Shown: positions 23,528 to 25,969 of the stretch, in pieces
Layout of the letters: every line of letters starts with the position of its first letter
Numbering within the stretch: position 1 is the stretch's first letter
IMG/VR virus record: IMGVR_UViG_3300042312_000042
Coordinates: 1-25,969 of that record
DNA: 25,969 bases
Strand: one strand, 5' to 3'
DNA from: a virus
Notes under the pieces: generated by a model
What the model was told of the DNA's origin: nothing
Seen by the model: only the letters and a program-made list of their open reading frames with translations
The model's database searches: none
Translations under genes and position numbers: made by a program

Positions 23528-24528
23528 TACAAAACTCCAGGACGGACAATATTATCAACATATTTAGACAAAATTTTGTCTACAATAATATTTCCAGTAC
23601 CCTCAAACATTCCTTTATCGTATTCAATTTTAAATTGATCAGTGCTATAGTTTTTAACATATCTCTTATAATAATCTAATTTGCCACATTTAATGTCATT
23701 TATTAATAGTTTTGTAGCGTCTTGAATATCAATAGGGACTACTTTGTATCCAGTCTCTACTAAGAAAATATAATCTACTCCATTTGGAAAGCCTACGCCA
23801 GCAGTAATGGTTTGAACATTTCCACTATCCTCTGTATCAAATATTGCAAATGAATCTGAAGATGCTATTGGAATTCTTGCTGGTCTTCTTTCTGCTCTAT
23901 TAAGAGAGTCTGTTGCTTGTACTGGATCTTTTGTAATTGCAGTTTTATCTTTAGTTATTAAATAATTGAAATCCCCTAACGCTGGACCATCTGGGTTATC
24001 AATGTCATAGACCAACTCTGCATTTTCATATACTTTTAGTATTTTATGTGTTCTGTCCCAAAGAGGAATGTAATCTGTTTCTTGACCAACTAGTTCAAGA
24101 TATTTACGTTTATAATAAAACCCATCAACGATTGTATCAATAATTGCTCTTGCTAAAGATTCATATTCTTTATATTTTGCAATGTCTGTAGCAGATGTTT
24201 CATTATTTTCTATAGCCAATGTTGTTGGATCTATATATGGACGTTCAATTTGTAGATTATCTTCAACTACTATATCTCCACGTTCTCCATCAATGTCTTC
24301 ATATACAGTTACTGCATAAGATTTGTCATATTTTACAAAATCTCCATTAAGTTCATATGTAATTGTTCCTTCTGAGGAAGATGTCAATCCAGATTCTCCG
24401 CTAATTGATACTTCAATCTCTGTTTGTTCTGGAATATCTTCAATAACAAGGATATAATCCGCTGTTTCATCTGGTACTTTATAAGTTACAGAAAGTGGAT
24501 ATGGTGGTAAACGAAGTACTGTTGACAT
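23527..24528 (-). CDS. head-tail adaptor with N-terminal Ig-like domain (333 aa)
   Basis: The C-terminal two-thirds (from about residue 113) has the helical bundle of HK97-gp6-like adaptors: KYKEYESLARAIIDTIVDGF, YYKRKYLELVGQET, and near the end a second bundle, DATKLLINDIKCGKLDYYKR, then ILSKYVDNIVRP. It would dock under the portal. The first ~98 residues are different: strand-rich with YKVPDETADYILVIEDIPEQ and YDKSYAVTVYEDIDGE, resembling an Ig-like domain. Usual gp6-type adaptors are about 100-120 residues, so this protein is long because of the extra domain and a middle insertion. The start overlaps the preceding stop by one base (TAATG). Confidence 0.65.
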   Translation of the reverse strand: MSTVLRLPPYPLSVTYKVPDETADYILVIEDIPEQTEIEVSISGESGLTSSSEGTITYELNGDFVKYDKSYAVTVYEDIDGERGDIVVEDNLQIERPYIDPTTLAIENNETSATDIAKYKEYESLARAIIDTIVDGFYYKRKYLELVGQETDYIPLWDRTHKILKVYENAELVYDIDNPDGPALGDFNYLITKDKTAITKDPVQATDSLNRAERRPARIPIASSDSFAIFDTEDSGNVQTITAGVGFPNGVDYIFLVETGYKVVPIDIQDATKLLINDIKCGKLDYYKRYVKNYSTDQFKIEYDKGMFEGTGNIIVDKILSKYVDNIVRPGVL

Positions 24529-24884
24529 TAGTCTTTACGGTAATAAGATGCTACCTCTTCAGGTGACGCTATGCGTACCAATCTGTGAGTTAGCCACTTT
24601 TCCGATGCCTCCTTTGATACTATGTTATACCCCACCTTTAAAGCACCAAGATTATCCATGTGAAGATTTTTATCTGAATATAGTGCTATTTTATTTGTTA
24701 AATTTTCAACCTTGTTTGCTTCCTCTACACGCTCTTCTGTTTTTTCTGGCGGAATCCAACTAGCCAAAATTTCTAAAATTTCAAGTTTAGTATTTGCTTC
24801 AAACAATTCAATATTATTTTTCTTTGCATATGCCTTTAATGCCATTACAGTTTTAGTTGATAATTCTTCTATTGTTAAACTCAT
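24528..24884 (-). CDS. small SAP/HeH-like protein after the capsid gene (118 aa)
   Basis: Residues 1-43 (SLTIEELSTKTVMALKAYAK, then NNIELFEANTKLEILEILAS) form the helix-extended loop-helix of SAP, LEM or Rho-N-like domains, often nucleic-acid binding. Proteins with this domain often follow the major capsid gene in actinophages. The C-terminal half (HMDNLGALKVGYNIVSKEAS, then HRLVRIASPEEVASYY) is a small alpha/beta unit suggestive of a head or neck part. The ATG has AGGAGA four bases upstream, and a good extended -10 box precedes it. A role in DNA packaging or head completion is possible but not shown. Confidence 0.65.
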   Translation of the reverse strand: MSLTIEELSTKTVMALKAYAKKNNIELFEANTKLEILEILASWIPPEKTEERVEEANKVENLTNKIALYSDKNLHMDNLGALKVGYNIVSKEASEKWLTHRLVRIASPEEVASYYRKD

Positions 24885-24906
24885 AACTCTCCTATGCTTA
24901 TTTGTA

Positions 24907-24915
24907 ATTATACCA
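24907..24915 (-). promoter_or_regulatory. extended -10 promoter candidate for the neck gene operon
   Basis: The minus strand reads TGGTATAAT, a perfect TGnTATAAT, 12 bases downstream of the capsid gene terminator. The start point would lie near 24900, leaving a short leader with AGGAGA at 24888-24893. No -35 box is evident because that region is the terminator stem. Confidence 0.6.
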
Positions 24916-24927
24916 GAATAAGAGTAA

Positions 24928-24954
24928 GGCGGGTAGTTTTTTATGCTACCCGCC
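24928..24954 (-). terminator. terminator after the major capsid protein gene
   Basis: A perfect 9-bp GC-rich stem (GGCGGGTAG / CTACCCGCC) with a 9-base loop holding an A-run, followed on the minus strand by TTACTCTTATTC. The U-tract is imperfect, so read-through is likely, but the stem is strong. Confidence 0.7.
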
Positions 24955-24976
24955 CTAATATTTGATCTTTTAGATC

Positions 24977-25969
24977 TTAGGAATCAGCGCTATCTGAGTC
25001 AACATAAGCGACTGCATCTAGTTCTTCCCATTGGATACCAAATCGTACAAATACTGTGTACTCAATTGTATCTTTCTTTGGCTTGTATTCACGGTTTACA
25101 GTGATGTCTCTCTGGAAACCCCATACACGGTTCTGAGGGAATGTTAAATCAACATAACCTGCAGGGTAGTAAGGAACTTCTAGAACATCTACACCTAGTA
25201 CACGAGTTGTACGTGAGTTACCAAATGTCTGTGCATTTCCATCAAGGTAATCTTGACGGTTTGCTTGAGTGCTACCAGTGCGATCTGAGAACGCTTGTGA
25301 AATAGCATCTGCTAATGTACCGTTGTTACGAACAATACCAGCAAAAGCATCAGTACCTGCGTAGAACTTAAGATTGCTCTTAAGTGCACGATACTTACGA
25401 GGCATTGCTAATAGCAAGCCTTGCATTACTGATGTTGTGTAGTTGTTGTCTGAAACTGTTGCAGCATATTCGTGAGCATCGTTTCCGACTGTTCCACGAG
25501 TTTGCTTTACGAATCCAGCCATAATAGAAAGGAAGGCATCTGAGCCTGTTCCTAGACCATTAATAGCAAGGTCTTCAATATCGTTAGCGAATGCATTGGT
25601 CATTAAGCGAACTAAATGATCTTCAAGTGCTCCACCTTCAATATTGTCTTCTAGTGCTTCAGTTGATACTTCCCAATCAAGACGAATCTTTTTGGTTGTT
25701 AGTTCAACTTTTGTAAAGGTTGCGCCGATGTTTGTATAATCTGGTGCGCCTTGAGCAGCAGCACGAATTACACGTTCACCAACATTTACCTTTTCAATTT
25801 CCATGGTGTTTGCTCTCATGGTGACACGACGGCCATCCTTAGCGAGGACAGTTGCATCCCATACGTAGTCAATAAAACGACGTGCTTGTTCTGGTGCTAG
25901 AATACCACCTGCAACACCTGTTGGATTTACTGCATTTGCTCCAGTTGTTGAACCGAATGCTGCAGTTGC
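24977..25969 (-). CDS. major capsid protein, HK97 fold, 5' end cut by window edge
   Basis: Forms the icosahedral head shell. The frame is open to the window edge (330 codons seen). The ATG at 25819 is internal: the 50 codons before it code for AFGSTTGANAVNPTG, GGILAPEQARRFIDY and VWDATVLAKDG, which belong to the N-arm and E-loop region of actinophage capsid proteins. Then come RAAAQGAPDYTNIG, KKIRLDWEVSTEALEDNIEG, HLVRLMTNAFANDIEDLAIN, GLGTGSDAFLSIMAGF, the A-domain NRVWGFQRDITVNREYKPKK, and the C-terminal TVFVRFGIQWEELDAVAYV. Codons are GC-ending more often (AAC, TAC, GAC, CGT) than in other genes, typical of the most abundant protein. A terminator follows the stop. Confidence 0.9.
   Translation of the reverse strand, partial: ATAAFGSTTGANAVNPTGVAGGILAPEQARRFIDYVWDATVLAKDGRRVTMRANTMEIEKVNVGERVIRAAAQGAPDYTNIGATFTKVELTTKKIRLDWEVSTEALEDNIEGGALEDHLVRLMTNAFANDIEDLAINGLGTGSDAFLSIMAGFVKQTRGTVGNDAHEYAATVSDNNYTTSVMQGLLLAMPRKYRALKSNLKFYAGTDAFAGIVRNNGTLADAISQAFSDRTGSTQANRQDYLDGNAQTFGNSRTTRVLGVDVLEVPYYPAGYVDLTFPQNRVWGFQRDITVNREYKPKKDTIEYTVFVRFGIQWEELDAVAYVDSDSADS

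Noticed and set aside
25805-25819. ATG at 25819 as start of the major capsid protein
   Set aside because: The same frame continues open for 50 codons to the window edge and codes for recognisable capsid sequence, so the true start lies outside.
1-25969. tRNA genes, CRISPR arrays, insertion sequences, attachment sites, integrase
   Set aside because: No cloverleaf-like arms with TTCRA loops, no spaced direct repeats beyond those in coding sequence, and no transposase or recombinase motifs were found by eye.

Overview
The window is part of the genome of a tailed double-stranded DNA phage with a long non-contractile tail (siphovirus type). All 24 credible genes lie on the minus strand and are packed tightly, with stop/start overlaps at many junctions, so the window reads from right to left. 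The base composition is AT-rich. The gene order, the tail-chaperone and neck proteins, a DnaE-type polymerase with a complete PHP metal-ligand set, and what looks like a leaderless gene all fit an actinobacterial host with a low-GC phage genome. That host call is inference; nothing in the window fixes the host.

Right part (25969 to about 19900), head, neck and tail tube: a 5'-truncated HK97-fold major capsid protein, a terminator and promoter, a small SAP/HeH-like protein, head-tail adaptor, head closure, neck and tail-terminator candidates, the major tail protein, a second terminator and promoter, then two tail-assembly chaperones. The chaperones are the most interesting part. Instead of one gene with a programmed frameshift there are two complete genes with homologous N-termini, a long gpGT-like one and a short gpG-like one. 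The short one has the strong Shine-Dalgarno and its own promoter candidate. The long one has no Shine-Dalgarno and may be leaderless.

Middle part (19898 to 5706), tail: a 2123-residue tape measure protein with a C-terminal LysM domain, a distal-tail-like protein, a 1453-residue tail-hub/minor tail protein, then four tail-tip or fibre proteins.

Left part (5722 to 1), regulation and replication: a small zinc-ribbon protein, a MerR-like DNA-binding protein, two small uncharacterised proteins (one a helicase-loader candidate), a DnaB-like helicase, a DnaG-like primase, a putative single-stranded DNA-binding protein, and the N-terminal half of a DNA polymerase III alpha subunit, cut by the window edge. 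Together these would form a nearly self-sufficient phage replisome. No lysis genes, integrase, terminase, tRNA or CRISPR array are visible. No gene-free stretch exceeds 100 bases.
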